Assembly: GCA_934477125.1 (NCBI GenBank)
Contig: CAKSOL010000014.1
Coordinates: 13,461-77,460, forward strand
Length of the DNA stretch: 64,000 nucleotides
Direction: 5' to 3'
Source: an uncultured Eubacteriales bacterium
GTDB taxonomy: Bacteria; Bacillota; Clostridia; Oscillospirales; Acutalibacteraceae
Under the pieces are notes generated by a model, which was not told the DNA's origin, made no database searches, and saw only the letters and a list, made by a program, of their open reading frames with translations. A program made the translations under genes and the position numbers. Positions within the stretch are counted from its first letter, which is position 1. Each line of letters opens with the position of its first letter. Of the stretch, positions 17,987-27,965 are shown piece by piece.

Positions 17987-20900
17987 TTATTTGAAATAGT
18001 CTACTGCCGAGCGGAACATTTTAATATCATAATTTCCGGGAACATTTTTGTAAAGGTCGGTAGCATACCTTTCAGAGTGACCCATTTTACCGAACACTCT
18101 GCCGTCGGGCGAGGTTATACCCTCAATCGCATAGTAAGAGCCGTTCGGGTTAAAGTGAATATCACTTGTAGCTTCTCCTTTTTCATCCACATACTGCGTA
18201 GCTATCTGCCCGTTTTCGGCAAGGCGGCGTATCAGCTCTTCGCTTGCTATAAACCTGCCCTCGCCGTGGGAAACAGGCACGCTGTATATATCACCCACCT
18301 CAGTATCCGCAAGCCACGGGGATTTATTTGAGGCTATACGCGTTCTTACTATTTTTGACTGGTGGCGCGCTATTGTATTATATGTAAGCGTCGGGCAGTT
18401 CTCATCGGTATCAATTATCCTGCCGTAAGGCACAAGTCCTAACTTTATGAGTGCCTGAAAGCCGTTGCATATGCCGCACATAAGCCCGTCTCTGTTATCA
18501 AGCAGGTCTGTAACCTGCTCCTTAACCGCGGCGCTTCTAAAAAACGCGGTTATAAACTTGCCGCTGCCGTCGGGCTCGTCTCCGCCCGAAAAACCGCCCG
18601 GAATAAACACCATCTGCGCGGTTTTAAGTCTGTTTGCAAATTCTTCAACGCTTTTTGCCACATTTTCGGCACTGCGGTTGTTTATAACAAATATTTCAGG
18701 CTCTGCGCCTGCGTCGTGCATTGCCTTTGCGCTGTCATACTCGCAGTTGGTGCCCGGGAAAACCGGAATTAACACTTTAGGCTTTGCCGTTTTTATTGCG
18801 GGAGAAACGCGGTTTTCGGTTTTATAAGAAAATGTCTGCATTTCGGTCTTCGGGTTTTCTTTATTGCAGCGGTAAACGCTTTCAAGCTTGTTTTCGTAAA
18901 TTCCGAGCAGCTTATCAAGCTTTATTTCTTCGCCGTTATAAGAAATTTTGCCGCCCGCCGTTATTTCGCCGATTTCTGCGGTATCTGCAATATCTTCTGC
19001 CGCTTCAAGCAAAAATCCGCCGTAGCAATAGCCAAAAATTTCCTTAACGGTCAGATTATCGGCAAATTTAAAGCCCAATGAATTGCCGAAGCACATTTTC
19101 ATTACAGCCTCGGCTATGCCGCCGAGAGTGGGCGTGTAGCAAGCAACCGCCTTGCCAGAGCGCAAAAGTGCGGTTACTCTTTCATAAACATTTAAAAGCG
19201 ATGCGGTATCGGGCAGACCGTTTTTATCATAATCGGGCTTTATTAAAACAACCTTATTGCCCGCTTTTTTAAACTCGTTCGATACTATATTTTCGGTTTT
19301 ATCGGTTGTAACCGCAAAGGAGACCAAGGTCGGAGGAACATCCAAGCTTTCAAAGCTGCCGCTCATTGAGTCCTTGCCGCCTATTGCCGCCGTTTTAAGC
19401 TCGGTTTGCGCCTTTAATGCGCCAAGCAGTGCCGCAAGCGGCTTGCCCCAACGCTTTTCGTCCTTATTAAGTCGCTCAAAATATTCCTGGAAGGTAAGGT
19501 AAACATCGTTAAATTCCGCACCCGTTGCAACCAGCTTTGAAACCGACTCTATAACCGCAAGGTAAGCGCCGTGATAGGGGCTTTTTTCGGTAATAAACGG
19601 GTTGTAGCCCCACGCCATAAGCGAGCAATCATTCGTGTGCTTTTTCTCAACCGAGATTTTCTGCACCATTGCCTGTATGGGCGTTAACTGGTTTTTGCCG
19701 CCGAACGGCATAAGCACCGTGCCTGCGCCGATTGTGGAGTCAAACTGCTCGGAAAGTCCGCGCTTTGAGCAAATATTAAGGTCGTCCGCCAAGGCAAGGT
19801 AGTTATCGCTGAAGCCGCCGTTTAACTTTTTCTCATAAGGCTCGGGTTTTGATACAACGGCTGTAATATGTTTTTCGGCACCGTTTGAATTTAAAAATTC
19901 ACGACTAATGTTAACGATTGATTTGCCGTTCCAATTCATTACAAGGCGCGGTTCTTCCGTAACAGTGGCTACGGGCACCGCCTGCAAATTTTCGCTGTCA
20001 GCAAGCCTTAAAAATTCTTCAACGTCCGCAGGGGCTACCACAACCGCCATTCTTTCCTGCGATTCGCTTATTGCAAGCTCGGTACCGTCAAGTCCCTCGT
20101 ACTTTTTAGGCACGGCGTTAAGGTCGATTTCGAGACCGTCCGCCAACTCGCCTATCGCAACCGAAACGCCGCCCGCACCGAAATCGTTGCAGCGCTTTAT
20201 CATGCGGCAGGCGGTGGGGTTTCTGAAAAGCCTTTGCAGCTTTCTTTCTTCGGGCGCATTGCCCTTTTGCACCTCTGCGCCGCAGCTTTCAAGTGATTTT
20301 AAGGTGTGCGATTTTGATGATCCGGTAGCGCCGCCGCAGCCGTCGCGCCCCGTTGAGCCGCCGAGCAGTATTACGGTATCGCCCGCGGCGGGTGTTTCGC
20401 GCCTTACGTTGCAGGCCGGCGCTGCCGCTATAACCGCGCCTATTTCCATACGCTTTGCGGCGTATCCGTCGTGATAAATTTCGTCCACAATTCCCGTAGC
20501 CAAGCCTATTTGGTTACCGTAAGATGAATAACCGTCCGCCGCAGTGGTAACGATTTTTCTTTGCGGTAGCTTACCCGGCAGCGTTTCGGATACCTTTTTA
20601 AGCGGATCGGCAGCGCCTGTAACGCGCATAGCGCCGTATACATAGGATCTGCCCGAAAGCGGGTCACGTATTGCGCCGCCTATACAGGTTGCCGCCCCGC
20701 CGAACGGCTCTATTTCTGTCGGGTGATTATGGGTTTCGTTTTTAAAGAGCAGCAGCCAGTCCTCGTCCTCGCCGTCAACATTCACCTTTATTTTAACGGT
20801 GCAGGCGTTTATTTCTTCAGATTCGTCTAATTTTTCAAGGCAGCCCTTGGCTTTTAAATATTTAACCGCAACGGTTGCAATATCCATAAGGCAAACAGGC

Positions 20901-21676
20901 TTTGTTCTGCCAAGCTCTTTGCGCATTGCAAGATAATCGTTATACGCGCTTTGCAGCAGCTCATCCTCAAAAACCTCGCCGTCTATATGGGTCAAAAACG
21001 TGGTGTGGCGGCAATGATCCGACCAATATGTATCAATCATTCTGATTTCGGTCATAGTGGGGTCGCGGTGCTCCGATTTAAAATAATCCTGACAGAACTT
21101 AATGTCGTCCGTATCCATTGCAAGACCGTATTTACTTACAAATTCGGTAAGCCCGTTATTATCAAGCGAGGTGAACCCGTCAAGCGTTGCCACCGATTCG
21201 GGTATATTGTATTTTAAGACAAGTGTTTGCGGTTTTTCAAGCGCCGCCTCGCGCGCCTCAACAGGATTTATAACATACTTTTTAATCGCTTTCAGTTCTT
21301 CTGCGGTAATATTGCCGTAAAGCATATAAACCTTCGCCGTGCGGATAAGCGGTCTATTACCCTTTGATATAAGCTGAATACACTGTGCGGTGGAGTCTGC
21401 GCGCTGGTCAAACTGACCGGGAAGATATTCCACCGCTAAAACCGCCGCGCCGTCGCTTTCAAGCTCGGAATAGGTATTATCAAGCTGCGGTTCTGAAAAA
21501 ACGGTGTTTACCGCATAATCAAAAAGCTCTTTTGTTATATTTTCCGCGTCATAGCGGTTAATTACGCGAAGTGAAGTAACGCTTTTAATCTGCAAAAGCG
21601 TATTTATATCGTTAAGCAGCGCTATTGCCTCTGCCGCAAGTTCCCTTTTCTTTTCTGTAAATATACGGTATACCAT
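17987..21676 (-). CDS. purL: Phosphoribosylformylglycinamidine synthase, single-chain PurL-PurQ
   Basis: 1229 residues. It catalyses the fourth step of purine synthesis, FGAR to FGAM, using ATP and glutamine. The N-terminal and synthase domains carry the family's SDHCRHTTF and FKNETHNHPTEIEPFGGAAT motifs. The C-terminal class I glutamine amidotransferase domain starts at KVLIPVFPGTNCEYDS, has its nucleophile in GICNGFQA, and shows a later HGEGRF. This is the long single-chain form rather than the PurS-PurL-PurQ complex of Bacillus. Last gene of the purine operon, starting one base after the purD stop, followed by an intrinsic terminator. Confidence 0.96.
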   Translation of the reverse strand: MVYRIFTEKKRELAAEAIALLNDINTLLQIKSVTSLRVINRYDAENITKELFDYAVNTVFSEPQLDNTYSELESDGAAVLAVEYLPGQFDQRADSTAQCIQLISKGNRPLIRTAKVYMLYGNITAEELKAIKKYVINPVEAREAALEKPQTLVLKYNIPESVATLDGFTSLDNNGLTEFVSKYGLAMDTDDIKFCQDYFKSEHRDPTMTEIRMIDTYWSDHCRHTTFLTHIDGEVFEDELLQSAYNDYLAMRKELGRTKPVCLMDIATVAVKYLKAKGCLEKLDESEEINACTVKIKVNVDGEDEDWLLLFKNETHNHPTEIEPFGGAATCIGGAIRDPLSGRSYVYGAMRVTGAADPLKKVSETLPGKLPQRKIVTTAADGYSSYGNQIGLATGIVDEIYHDGYAAKRMEIGAVIAAAPACNVRRETPAAGDTVILLGGSTGRDGCGGATGSSKSHTLKSLESCGAEVQKGNAPEERKLQRLFRNPTACRMIKRCNDFGAGGVSVAIGELADGLEIDLNAVPKKYEGLDGTELAISESQERMAVVVAPADVEEFLRLADSENLQAVPVATVTEEPRLVMNWNGKSIVNISREFLNSNGAEKHITAVVSKPEPYEKKLNGGFSDNYLALADDLNICSKRGLSEQFDSTIGAGTVLMPFGGKNQLTPIQAMVQKISVEKKHTNDCSLMAWGYNPFITEKSPYHGAYLAVIESVSKLVATGAEFNDVYLTFQEYFERLNKDEKRWGKPLAALLGALKAQTELKTAAIGGKDSMSGSFESLDVPPTLVSFAVTTDKTENIVSNEFKKAGNKVVLIKPDYDKNGLPDTASLLNVYERVTALLRSGKAVACYTPTLGGIAEAVMKMCFGNSLGFKFADNLTVKEIFGYCYGGFLLEAAEDIADTAEIGEITAGGKISYNGEEIKLDKLLGIYENKLESVYRCNKENPKTEMQTFSYKTENRVSPAIKTAKPKVLIPVFPGTNCEYDSAKAMHDAGAEPEIFVINNRSAENVAKSVEEFANRLKTAQMVFIPGGFSGGDEPDGSGKFITAFFRSAAVKEQVTDLLDNRDGLMCGICNGFQALIKLGLVPYGRIIDTDENCPTLTYNTIARHQSKIVRTRIASNKSPWLADTEVGDIYSVPVSHGEGRFIASEELIRRLAENGQIATQYVDEKGEATSDIHFNPNGSYYAIEGITSPDGRVFGKMGHSERYATDLYKNVPGNYDIKMFRSAVDYFK

Positions 21677-21677
21677 A

Positions 21678-22949
21678 TCAGTTTTCCTTTCCGGCGTTAA
21701 GCGCCTTTAAGCCTATATCCTTGCGGTAAAACGCATTTTCAAACGAAATTTTTTCTGCCTTTTTATAAGCCGCGCAAAGCGCCTCTTTAAGCATTGGGGC
21801 GGTTGCGGTAACGCCAAGCACCCTGCCGCCGGAGGTTACAAGCCTGCCGTCCTTAATTTCTGCACCCGCAACATAAACGCTGTTCTTTACGCTTTCGTCC
21901 ATTTTAATTTCAAAGCCCTTTTGGTAAGACTTAGGGTACCCGCCCGAAGCTATGATAACGCAGGCGGCGGCGCCGTTTTTAAACTTTACCTCGGTTTCCT
22001 TTAACGTGCCGTTTGTAACCGCGCGCATAACCGTGAAAAGGTCGCTTTCAAGCAGCGGCAAAACCACCTGCGTTTCGGGGTCGCCGAAACGGCAGTTGTA
22101 TTCTATTACCTTAGGTCCTTCTGCCGTTAGCATAAGCCCGAAATAAAGGCAGCCCTTAAAGGTGCGCTCCTCGGCGTTCATAGCGTTTACAGTGGGTAAA
22201 AAGATTTTTTCCATACACTGCTTTGCAATTTCGGGGGTGTAATAGGGGTTGGGTGCTATTGTTCCCATACCGCCTGTGTTAAGCCCTTTATCTCCGTCCA
22301 GCGCGCGCTTGTGATCCATTGAGGAAACCATAGGGACTACCGTTTCCCCGTCTGTAAATGAAAGGACGGAAACTTCGGGACCCGTTAAAAATTCCTCTAT
22401 AACAATTTTTTCGCCGCTTTTGCCGAAGACCTTATCTTCCATAATATCACGCACGGCGCGTTTTGCGTCTTCCCGCGTTTCGGCAATAATTACGCCCTTA
22501 CCGAGCGCTAAGCCGTCCGCCTTAATAACGGCGGGCAGCGGTGCTGTTTCAAGGTATGAAAGCGCGCTTTCGGGTTTATCAAAAATCTCGTAAGCGGCAG
22601 AAGGTATACCGTATTTTTTCATTAAATTTTTAGAAAAGACCTTGCTGCCCTCAATAATCGCAGCTTTTTTATCGGGTCCGAAACAGGGCACGCCTGCCTT
22701 TGTAAGCTCATCTACCGCACCGAGGCACAGCGGGTCGTCGGGCGCTACAACGGCATAATCAATTTTATTTTCGGCTGCAAATTTCACCTGCGCCGCTATA
22801 TCGGTAGCGCCTATATTTACGCAAACCGCGTCTTCGGCAATTCCGCCGTTACCGGGCAGCGCGTAAAGCTCGGTTATTTCTTTGCTTTCCTTAAGCTTTT
22901 TAATAATGGCGTGTTCTCTTCCGCCGCCGCCTATTACCATTACCTTCAT
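21678..22949 (-). CDS. purD: Phosphoribosylamine-glycine ligase
   Basis: 423 residues, normal for GARS. The ATP-grasp enzyme joins glycine to phosphoribosylamine (purine step 2). The N-terminal MKVMVIGGGGREHAI motif, ADGLALGKGV in the ATP-binding region, GLNTGGMG and CRFGDPETQ are all present. It is downstream of the AICAR formyltransferase gene and one base upstream of purL, inside the purine operon. Nothing unusual is seen. Confidence 0.96.
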   Translation of the reverse strand: MKVMVIGGGGREHAIIKKLKESKEITELYALPGNGGIAEDAVCVNIGATDIAAQVKFAAENKIDYAVVAPDDPLCLGAVDELTKAGVPCFGPDKKAAIIEGSKVFSKNLMKKYGIPSAAYEIFDKPESALSYLETAPLPAVIKADGLALGKGVIIAETREDAKRAVRDIMEDKVFGKSGEKIVIEEFLTGPEVSVLSFTDGETVVPMVSSMDHKRALDGDKGLNTGGMGTIAPNPYYTPEIAKQCMEKIFLPTVNAMNAEERTFKGCLYFGLMLTAEGPKVIEYNCRFGDPETQVVLPLLESDLFTVMRAVTNGTLKETEVKFKNGAAACVIIASGGYPKSYQKGFEIKMDESVKNSVYVAGAEIKDGRLVTSGGRVLGVTATAPMLKEALCAAYKKAEKISFENAFYRKDIGLKALNAGKEN

Positions 22950-22964
22950 TTGAAAAACTCCTTA

Positions 22965-24149
22965 TCAGTGGTGGAAAAGCCTCATGCCAGTAAACGCCAT
23001 TGCAATACCGTATTTATTGCAGCAATCAATTACAATATCGTCGCGTATAGAGCCGCCCGGCTCTGCAATATACGAAACGCCGCTTTTATGCGCACGTTCA
23101 ATGTTATCGTCAAACGGAAAAAACGCGTCAGACCCTAAAGCTAAGCCCGAAATGCCCGATAAATAATTCTTTATTTCCTCATCGGTCAGCGGTTCGGGGC
23201 GGGTTTTAAAGTATTTCTGCCATATTCCGTCGGCGCAAACATCTTCTTCATTGCGGTTTATAAAGCCGTCTATAATATTATCGCGGTCGGGACGTCTTAT
23301 ATCGTCCTTAAACGGAAGCTCCAGCACGCGGTCATACTGGCGCAAAAACCAAGTATCAGCCTTTGAGCCTGCAAGTCGGGTGCAATGCACACGCGACTGC
23401 TGACCCGCGCCCACGCCTATCGCCTGACCTTCAAACGCAAAGCAGACCGAATTCGACTGGGTATATTTAAGGGTTATAAGCGAAATTATAAGGTCACGGC
23501 GGGCGCTTTCGGGAATATTTTTATTTTCCGTTACAATATTATTAAGCAGTGAATTATCAATTTTAAAATTATTTCTGCCCTGTTCAAAGGTTATGCCGAA
23601 AACCTGCTTGCGCTCTGTCGGGTCGGGGATATATTCGGGGTCTATTTCAACTATATTGTAGCCGCCCTTGCGCTTTGATTTTAAAATTTCAAGCGCTTCG
23701 GGCTCATAGCCGGGGGCTATAACGCCGTCGGACACCTCGCGCTTTATAAGCTCGGCGGTCTTTTTGTCGCACGCTTCGGAAAGCGCAACCCAATCCCCGA
23801 AGGAACACATACGGTCGGTTCCCCTTGCCCTGGCGTACGCGCAGGCAAGCGGCGAATCATCAAGCCCTTCTATATCATCCACAAAGCAAGCCTTTTTAAG
23901 TTTATCGGACAGCGGAATACCCACCGCGGCGCTTGTGGGGCTTACGTGCTTAAACGAGGTGACGGCAGGCAGACCCAGCGCCTCTTTAAGCTCCTTTACA
24001 AGCTGCCAGGAATTAAACGCGTCAAGAAAATTTATGTAGCCGGGCTTGCCGTTAAGAATTTTGATAGGCAGCTCTGCGCCGTTTTCCATAAATATTTTGG
24101 CGGGCTTTTGGTTTGGGTTGCAGCCGTATTTCAGTTCAAACTCTTTCAT
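22965..24149 (-). CDS. AICAR formyltransferase, stand-alone (PurH without cyclohydrolase domain)
   Basis: 394 residues, corresponding only to the transformylase half of bifunctional PurH. It formylates AICAR to FAICAR, purine step 9. Typical segments are ELKYGCNPNQKPA at the N-terminus, TSFKHVSPTSAAVGIP (with the catalytic Lys-His region), QSNSVCFAFEGQAIGVGAGQ, and GSDAFFPFDDNIERAHKSGV near the C-terminus. The usual N-terminal MGS-like IMP cyclohydrolase domain is missing, and the adjacent upstream gene encodes a PurO-type cyclohydrolase, which supplies the last step. This split is known in several Clostridia. Confidence 0.93.
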   Translation of the reverse strand: MKEFELKYGCNPNQKPAKIFMENGAELPIKILNGKPGYINFLDAFNSWQLVKELKEALGLPAVTSFKHVSPTSAAVGIPLSDKLKKACFVDDIEGLDDSPLACAYARARGTDRMCSFGDWVALSEACDKKTAELIKREVSDGVIAPGYEPEALEILKSKRKGGYNIVEIDPEYIPDPTERKQVFGITFEQGRNNFKIDNSLLNNIVTENKNIPESARRDLIISLITLKYTQSNSVCFAFEGQAIGVGAGQQSRVHCTRLAGSKADTWFLRQYDRVLELPFKDDIRRPDRDNIIDGFINRNEEDVCADGIWQKYFKTRPEPLTDEEIKNYLSGISGLALGSDAFFPFDDNIERAHKSGVSYIAEPGGSIRDDIVIDCCNKYGIAMAFTGMRLFHH

Positions 24150-24152
24150 TTT

Positions 24153-24872
24153 TTATCTCCCGTTTTTGTTTATTATCTTATCGGTGTACTTGCCTGTTTC
24201 AATATTGGTATAACGCACATAAAGCGAAATTTTGTTATCCGCATTCAGGCTTTTCCAAATTTCGTTTGCAAATTCCTCAATATTATTTTTAATATTTACC
24301 CTGTGCGGCTCGCCCGTAAATGTGGGCAGCGGGTCGCCGTTGCAGTTATAGGTGTGTATAAAGTGCCCGATCCCCGCAACCGATGGATAAGAATATGTGT
24401 AACGGCAGCAGTCCGAACCGTTTTCGTCTATACTTTTTAAAATGCTCATTTCATATTTAAAGCCGTTTTCAAAATAAAGTATACCGCTTATTCTGGGGGT
24501 GAAATTCGGCGCGTCAGGCTCAAATTCACGGGTTTCAAGTGCTTCCTTAAAGCTTTTGCCCTTACTCATCAGATCATATATCGTGTCTGTTTGGTCGCCG
24601 TTTGTAACAATAAGGCTGTTTTCCGTTTTGCGAACGGCATTGTAAATTATAAGCGACGGGTCGCTGACCTTTGAAACGTCAAAAGGCTCGGTTTTAAGCA
24701 TTTCGCCTGTCTTTACAAACACGCGGTTGCGGCTGTTTTCGCTCCTGCCCATAATAAAATACGCGCACACCGCATTTTTCTTATCTGGTGATGTTCCTAT
24801 AACTATTCCGCGCCCCGCATACTCGTTGTTTTTTAAAAGGGTAGATATATCGTAGGATTTATATACGTTCAT
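24153..24872 (-). CDS. purO: IMP cyclohydrolase, PurO type
   Basis: 239 residues. It closes FAICAR to IMP, the last step of de novo purine synthesis. Segments such as LLKNNEYAGRGIVIGTSPD, VCAYFIMGRSENSRNRVF and LIVTNGDQTDTIYD fit the PurO family first described in archaea, which replaces the N-terminal domain of PurH. Its position three bases upstream of the stand-alone AICAR formyltransferase fits: together they do what one PurH does elsewhere. It overlaps the end of purN by 14 bases, consistent with coupled translation. Confidence 0.9.
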   Translation of the reverse strand: MNVYKSYDISTLLKNNEYAGRGIVIGTSPDKKNAVCAYFIMGRSENSRNRVFVKTGEMLKTEPFDVSKVSDPSLIIYNAVRKTENSLIVTNGDQTDTIYDLMSKGKSFKEALETREFEPDAPNFTPRISGILYFENGFKYEMSILKSIDENGSDCCRYTYSYPSVAGIGHFIHTYNCNGDPLPTFTGEPHRVNIKNNIEEFANEIWKSLNADNKISLYVRYTNIETGKYTDKIINKNGR

Positions 24873-25479
24873 TTTTCCGCTCCTTAATTTCTTTGCAAAC
24901 CTTTTCGGCAGCCGCAGGCAGTATTATCCATTCGGCGTTTTCCATAACCCTCTTTTGCAGAGTTTCGGGCGTGTCGTTTTCTTTAATTTCAACTGCCTTT
25001 TGCATTATAATTTTGCCGCCGTCGGGTATTTCGTTAACAAAATGCACCGTAGCGCCCGTCACCTTAACGCCGTAATCAAGCGCCGCTTTATGAACCCTAA
25101 GCCCGTAAAATCCCTCGCCGCAGAACGACGGTATAAGCGAAGGATGCACGTTTATTATCCTATCGGGGTAGCGCTTTACAAACTCCGCGCTTAAAATGCT
25201 CATAAAGCCTGCTAGCACAATAACCTCGATTTTTTCTTTTTCAAGCGCGTTTAAAATATTATCTTCAAATTCCTTTTGCGAAAAGCCCTTTCTTTCGCAA
25301 ATCGCGGTTTTAATTCCCGCGTTTTCCGCCCTTTTAAGAGCGTAGGCGTTTTTGCTGCTTGAAACCACAAGCTTTATTTCGCCGCTTGTTATAATTCCGC
25401 TTTTTTGGGCGTCGATCAGCGCCTGCAAATTTGTTCCGCCGCCCGATACCAGCACCGCAATATTTACTTTATTATTCAA
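24859..25479 (-). CDS. purN: Phosphoribosylglycinamide formyltransferase
   Basis: 206 residues. It transfers a formyl group from 10-formyl-THF to GAR (purine step 3). The N-terminal VLVSGGGTNLQALIDA motif binds the substrate phosphate. The catalytic Asn-His-Asp set is visible in INVHPSLIPSF and in the later TVHFVNEIPDGG segment. Overlaps purM by 8 bases upstream and purO by 14 bases downstream. Confidence 0.95.
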   Translation of the reverse strand: MNNKVNIAVLVSGGGTNLQALIDAQKSGIITSGEIKLVVSSSKNAYALKRAENAGIKTAICERKGFSQKEFEDNILNALEKEKIEVIVLAGFMSILSAEFVKRYPDRIINVHPSLIPSFCGEGFYGLRVHKAALDYGVKVTGATVHFVNEIPDGGKIIMQKAVEIKENDTPETLQKRVMENAEWIILPAAAEKVCKEIKERKNERI

Positions 25480-26512
25480 TTATAACACCCTCGTCGGATT
25501 TAATAACCGAGCCTATAATATAAGCGTCCTCGCCGTTTGCTTTAAGAATTTCTATTGCCGTTTCCTTATCCTCGTCGGCTACGGTCACGCTCATACCCAC
25601 ACCCATATTAAAGGTGTTGAACATATCGCGCTCGGGAATATTGCCCTTTTCTTCAATAAGGCGGAATATCGGCGGAATTTTAAGAGACGCTTTATCAACC
25701 TTGACAGAATAGCCCTCGGGCAATGCGCGCGGTATATTTTCGTAAAAGCCGCCGCCCGTTATATGCGAAACTGCTTTTACGTTCACTTTTTCAAAAAGCG
25801 CAAGCATTGATTTAACATAAATTTTTGTAGGCTCTAAAAGCGTATCGCCAAGCGTTCTGCCGCCAAGCTCTTTAAGCGGAGAGTTAAGCTCGCAGTTTTC
25901 AATGTCAAACACCCGCCGCACAAGCGAAAAGCCGTTTGAATGAACGCCCGATGAGGCAAGCGCTATTACCGCGTCGCCCTCCTTAACCGTGTTTTTTTGA
26001 AGCATTTTAGCTTTATCGACAATACCCGTGCAGTAGCCCGCAAGGTCGTAATCGTCTTCGGGCATAATCCCCGGGTGTTCGGCAGTCTCGCCGCCTATAA
26101 GCGCACAGCCTGCCCTCACGCAGCCCTCAGCCACGCCGCTTACTATTTCGGCTATTTTTTCGGGGTGATTTTTTCCGCAGGCAATATAATCAAGAAAGAA
26201 AAGCGGCTTTGCCCCACAACAGATTATATCATTCACGCACATTGCAACGCAGTCTATGCCTATGGTATTGTGGCGGTCAAGCAGCATTGCAAGCTTTATC
26301 TTTGTACCTACGCCGTCGGTTCCCGAAACCAAAACAGGTTCCTCAATGCACTTGAGGTCAAGCCCGAAGCAACCCCCAAAGCCGCCCACATCATCAATGC
26401 AGCCCACTGTTTTTGTTCTTGCAATGTGGCTTTTCATAAGCTCAACCGATTTATAGCCTGCGGTTATATCAACTCCGGCGGCGGCATAAGATTTTGACTG
26501 TGAATTATTCAT
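25472..26512 (-). CDS. purM: Phosphoribosylformylglycinamidine cyclo-ligase (AIR synthetase)
   Basis: 346 residues from the ATG at 26512, which is preceded by GGAGGAAGGCA. A longer reading from 26548 would extend far into purF and has no such site. PurM closes FGAM to AIR (step 5). Diagnostic segments are YAAAGVDITAGYKSVELMK at the N-terminus, VSGTDGVGTK (substrate/ATP loop) and HITGGGFYENIPRAL. The start overlaps the purF stop by 8 bases. Confidence 0.96.
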   Translation of the reverse strand: MNNSQSKSYAAAGVDITAGYKSVELMKSHIARTKTVGCIDDVGGFGGCFGLDLKCIEEPVLVSGTDGVGTKIKLAMLLDRHNTIGIDCVAMCVNDIICCGAKPLFFLDYIACGKNHPEKIAEIVSGVAEGCVRAGCALIGGETAEHPGIMPEDDYDLAGYCTGIVDKAKMLQKNTVKEGDAVIALASSGVHSNGFSLVRRVFDIENCELNSPLKELGGRTLGDTLLEPTKIYVKSMLALFEKVNVKAVSHITGGGFYENIPRALPEGYSVKVDKASLKIPPIFRLIEEKGNIPERDMFNTFNMGVGMSVTVADEDKETAIEILKANGEDAYIIGSVIKSDEGVIIE

Positions 26513-27950
26513 TGCCTTCCTCCTTGTTTTCGGAAATTTTGGTTTCAAACTTATTCTTCATCGGGGTGCTCGGAACAGCAGTGGGATAGTTGCCGTCAAA
26601 GCAAGCAGTGCAATAACCCGTGCCGCAAATTCCTTTTGCGATCTGCTTCACACCGTCCACGCTCAGATATCCGAGCGAATCGACGCCGATGATTTTTGCG
26701 ATTTCTTCGACCGAGTGCTTACAAGCTATCAGGTTTTCTCGCGAGTCAATATCCGTTCCGTAATAGCAGGGGTTCATAAACGGCGGAGCGGACACGCGCA
26801 TATGTATTTCCTTAGCGCCCGCCTCGCGCAAAAGCCTTACTATTCTGGCGCTCGTGGTACCGCGCACAATTGAATCATCAATCATAACGATTCGCTTGCC
26901 GCGCGCCACCTCGGCTATGGGGTTAAGTTTTATTTTAACCTTATCCTCGCGGCTTTTCTGCCCCGGTGCTATAAAGGTTCTGCCTATGTATTTATTTTTT
27001 ATAAAGCCTATTTCATATGGTATTCCCGATTGCTTTGAGTAACCTAAAGCCGCGTCCAGCCCCGAATCGGGCACACCTATTACCACATCTGCCTGCACCG
27101 GGTGCTCAAGCGCCAAAAATGCCCCTGCCCTTTGCCGCGCAGTGTGAACGGAACAGCCGTCGATCACCGAATCGGGGCGAGCAAAATAGATGTATTCGAA
27201 CACGCAGAGCGAACAAGGTGTCTTGTTGCAATGGTCTTCAATGGTTCTTACTCCGTTTTTATCAAACACCACTATTTCGCCGGGCTTTATATCGCGTATA
27301 AATTCCGCCCCCACCGCGTCAAGCGCACAGCTTTCGGAAGCTACAATGTATCTTCCGTCCTCCGTTTTGCCGTAGCACAGCGGTCGGAAACCGTTTTCAT
27401 CACGCACAGCAATAAGCTTTGAAGGAGACATAATAACCAGCGAATACGCGCCTTTAATACGGTTCATAGCGGCGTTTACCGCCTGCTCTATTGAGGGGGC
27501 GGTAAGCCGCTCCTTTGTTATAATGTAAGATATTACCTCTGTATCGCTGGTGGTGTGGAAAATCGAGCCTTCAAGCTCTAACTGCCGTCTAAGCTCTCCC
27601 GAATTCACAAGATTTCCGTTATGCGCCAGCGCCATTTTACCTTTTATATGATTCACCACAATGGGCTGTGAGTTACTGCGGTCATTTGAGCCGGTAGTTC
27701 CGTAACGTACATGACCCACCGCAATATTGCCTTCACCGAGGCGTTCTATGATTTCGGGTGTAAAAACATCATTTACAAGACCCGTATCTTTATAAACCTT
27801 AAAGATGCCGTCATCGTTTACCGCTATTCCACAGGATTCCTGCCCACGGTGCTGAAGGGCGAACAAACCGTAATATGCTGTGCTTGCAACGTCGCTTGTT
27901 TCCCCAGAGTATACTCCGAATACTCCGCATTCTTCTCTTAAACTATTCAT
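26505..27950 (-). CDS. purF: Amidophosphoribosyltransferase
   Basis: 481 residues, catalysing the first committed step of purine synthesis (PRPP plus glutamine). MNSLREECGVFGVY shows a short propeptide before Cys8, the N-terminal nucleophile exposed after cleavage. The glutaminase domain has GHVRYGTTG and LAHNGNLVN; the PRPP loop is VMIDDSIVRGTTS. Cysteines in PCSLC, LIACKHS and GICGTGYCTACF sit where the Bacillus-type enzyme binds a 4Fe-4S cluster, so this is the oxygen-sensitive cluster form. Third gene of the operon. Confidence 0.96.
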   Translation of the reverse strand: MNSLREECGVFGVYSGETSDVASTAYYGLFALQHRGQESCGIAVNDDGIFKVYKDTGLVNDVFTPEIIERLGEGNIAVGHVRYGTTGSNDRSNSQPIVVNHIKGKMALAHNGNLVNSGELRRQLELEGSIFHTTSDTEVISYIITKERLTAPSIEQAVNAAMNRIKGAYSLVIMSPSKLIAVRDENGFRPLCYGKTEDGRYIVASESCALDAVGAEFIRDIKPGEIVVFDKNGVRTIEDHCNKTPCSLCVFEYIYFARPDSVIDGCSVHTARQRAGAFLALEHPVQADVVIGVPDSGLDAALGYSKQSGIPYEIGFIKNKYIGRTFIAPGQKSREDKVKIKLNPIAEVARGKRIVMIDDSIVRGTTSARIVRLLREAGAKEIHMRVSAPPFMNPCYYGTDIDSRENLIACKHSVEEIAKIIGVDSLGYLSVDGVKQIAKGICGTGYCTACFDGNYPTAVPSTPMKNKFETKISENKEEGNE

Positions 27951-27965
27951 TTATGCCTCCAGGTT

